Assembly: GCA_945869755.1 (NCBI GenBank)
Contig: CAMBPW010000015.1
Span: 1 to 16,283 of the forward strand
DNA length: 16,283 nucleotides
Direction: 5' to 3'
Source of the DNA: an uncultured Gemella sp.
GTDB taxonomy: Bacteria; Bacillota; Bacilli; Staphylococcales; Gemellaceae
Positions 15,087-16,283 of this stretch are shown in pieces. A model generated the notes under the pieces. It searched no databases. It was not told the DNA's origin and saw nothing but the letters and a program-made list of their open reading frames with translations. Made by a program: the position numbers and the translations under genes. Position 1 is the stretch's first letter; every line of letters begins with the position of its first letter.

Positions 15087-16283
15087 TTATGGGTGCACTG
15101 GAATCATCCAAGATAATAATCCTGTTGATTGTGCTGCAACGATAGCACAGATAATTAATAGTAATATTATACTGTGTTTAACTGTAAATTTAAGTAATTC
15201 AGCTTCTCTACCTACTAATCCAACCGCTGCTGCTGCAACTGCGATAGATTGTGGAGAAATCATCTTACCAGTAACCCCTCCAGATGCGTTAGCTGCAACT
15301 GCTAATAATGGATCCATTCCAACTTGTTGTGCTGTAACTTGTTGTAATTTTGCGAATAGTAAGTTTGCTGAAGTATCTGAACCAGTGATAAATACCCCTG
15401 TCCATCCTAATGCAGATGAGAAGAATACGAATGATTTTCCTGTTGCTGCTAAGGCACTTCCTAATGTATTTGTCATTCCTGATGCGTTCATTACATATGC
15501 AAATCCTACTACAAAACAGATTGTTAATAATGCAATCTTAATTTCATTGAAAGTTTCAACAAATGTTTTGAACATTTCGCCCCAAGAAATTTTAATTATA
15601 AATTTAGTAATAAATGCTGCTACTAAAATTGATGTTCCTGTTGCACCAATAATATCTAATTTGAATATTGCTGCAATTGGTTTTTGTGAAATTGAACTCA
15701 CAATATTATTATGAATTAATGGAACTTCAACATTAAGTGCAAAGTTTTTAAAGATAGCTTTTACCGGTTTCATTGTCCAAACAAAGATAATACCTGTTAA
15801 AACTACGAATGGTGACCATGCTACAAAAATATCTTTAACAGAATGTTTTGGAGCTTCGGCATTTTCTTTAACTTCTTCACCTTCAAATTTCCAAGTAGTT
15901 TTTGGTTTCCATACTTGTAATAAAGCAACTGTTGCTATTAATGAAACTAATGAAGATAGAATGTCTGGTAACTCAGGTCCCATAAAGTTAGAACTTACAT
16001 ATTGTGCAAGTGCGAAAGAACCACCAGATACTAATAATGCTGGCCAAACTTCTATTGCTTTCTTAAATCCTGCCATAATGAATACTAAATAGAATGGCAC
16101 AAATAATGAAACAACTGGTAACTGACGTCCAATCATTGCAGCTATTTCAACTGCTGTAATTGGTGTACCGTTAGCATAAGTAGCTAATCCGTCAATCGCT
16201 GTTACTGGAACTCCTACCGCTCCGAACGCAACTGGTGCAGTATTAGCTAATAAACAGATACCTGCTGCATAAAGTGGTTTAAA
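15087..16283 (-). CDS. lldP: L-lactate permease, N-terminus cut by the window edge
   Basis: This is the C-terminal 398 residues of a multi-pass LctP/LldP-family transporter (full members are about 530-560 residues) that moves L-lactate, probably with protons, across the membrane. The frame stays open from the window end at 16283, giving FKPLYAAGICLLANTAPVAFG, before the Met at 16134-16136; that Met is internal, not the start. Family blocks include the LLANTAPVAFG stretch, GSDTSANLLFAKLQ and the ANASGGVTGKMISPQSIA segment near the C-terminus; about nine hydrophobic segments are visible. The C-terminus ends MIPVHP. LutP and glycolate permeases are close relatives. Followed by a terminator, so no gene is co-transcribed downstream; what lies upstream is outside the window. 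Confidence 0.93.
   Translation of the reverse strand, partial: FKPLYAAGICLLANTAPVAFGAVGVPVTAIDGLATYANGTPITAVEIAAMIGRQLPVVSLFVPFYLVFIMAGFKKAIEVWPALLVSGGSFALAQYVSSNFMGPELPDILSSLVSLIATVALLQVWKPKTTWKFEGEEVKENAEAPKHSVKDIFVAWSPFVVLTGIIFVWTMKPVKAIFKNFALNVEVPLIHNNIVSSISQKPIAAIFKLDIIGATGTSILVAAFITKFIIKISWGEMFKTFVETFNEIKIALLTICFVVGFAYVMNASGMTNTLGSALAATGKSFVFFSSALGWTGVFITGSDTSANLLFAKLQQVTAQQVGMDPLLAVAANASGGVTGKMISPQSIAVAAAAVGLVGREAELLKFTVKHSIILLLIICAIVAAQSTGLLSWMIPVHP

Noticed and set aside
13897..15714. Plus-strand open frames opposite typA and the lactate permease gene
   Set aside because: They are shadows of well-conserved coding sequence, with no ribosome-binding site or recognisable protein.
16134..16136. 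Start of the lactate permease at this Met
   Set aside because: The reading frame continues upstream to the window edge and encodes a family-typical LLANTAPVAFG block, so the Met is internal and the gene is truncated by the window.

Overview
The window comes from a low-GC, AT-rich Firmicute of the Bacillales/Staphylococcus type. Gene content, protein sequences (for example an L13 close in style to the staphylococcal one) and very A+T-rich intergenic DNA fit Gemella or a near relative. The genus is an inference from composition and gene order, not a database result. All 14 genes lie on the minus strand, so transcription runs from high to low coordinates. I see no tRNA or rRNA gene, CRISPR array, insertion sequence or prophage, and no convincing plus-strand gene.

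Layout in the direction of transcription. (1) The 3' part of an L-lactate permease gene, cut by the window edge, ends in a hairpin terminator. (2) typA/bipA, a ribosome-associated GTPase, has its own promoter and ends about 115 nt after its stop in a long hairpin terminator. (3) A YugP-type membrane zinc peptidase has its own promoter and a strong terminator. (4) A tightly packed operon holds an MBL-fold hydrolase (YqgX type) and three membrane proteins with bacterial PH-like domains (YdbS/YdbT type). It ends in a second hairpin terminator homologous to the typA one. (5) The operon acpS-alr-tex has overlapping reading frames: holo-ACP synthase, alanine racemase and the S1-domain protein Tex. 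(6) An OatA-type peptidoglycan O-acetyltransferase is followed by a long structured inverted repeat. (7) gltX, glutamyl-tRNA synthetase, has its own promoter. (8) The ribosomal protein operon rplM-rpsI has a near-consensus promoter, a structured leader that fits the L13 leader family, and a terminator.

Most of the window is housekeeping: translation (gltX, rplM, rpsI, typA), cell-wall building and protection (alr supplies D-alanine, oatA O-acetylates peptidoglycan), fatty-acid synthesis (acpS activates acyl carrier protein) and lactate transport. The PH-domain genes, acpS, alr and tex reproduce the ydbST-acpS-alr-...-tex neighbourhood of Bacillus and Staphylococcus. The mazEF and rsb-sigB genes that sit between alr and tex in those genera are absent, and alr and tex overlap by one base.

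The most interesting non-coding signals are the pair of homologous, covarying 3'-UTR terminator elements (8672-8832 and 12945-13100) and the rod-like inverted repeat at 2666-2781.
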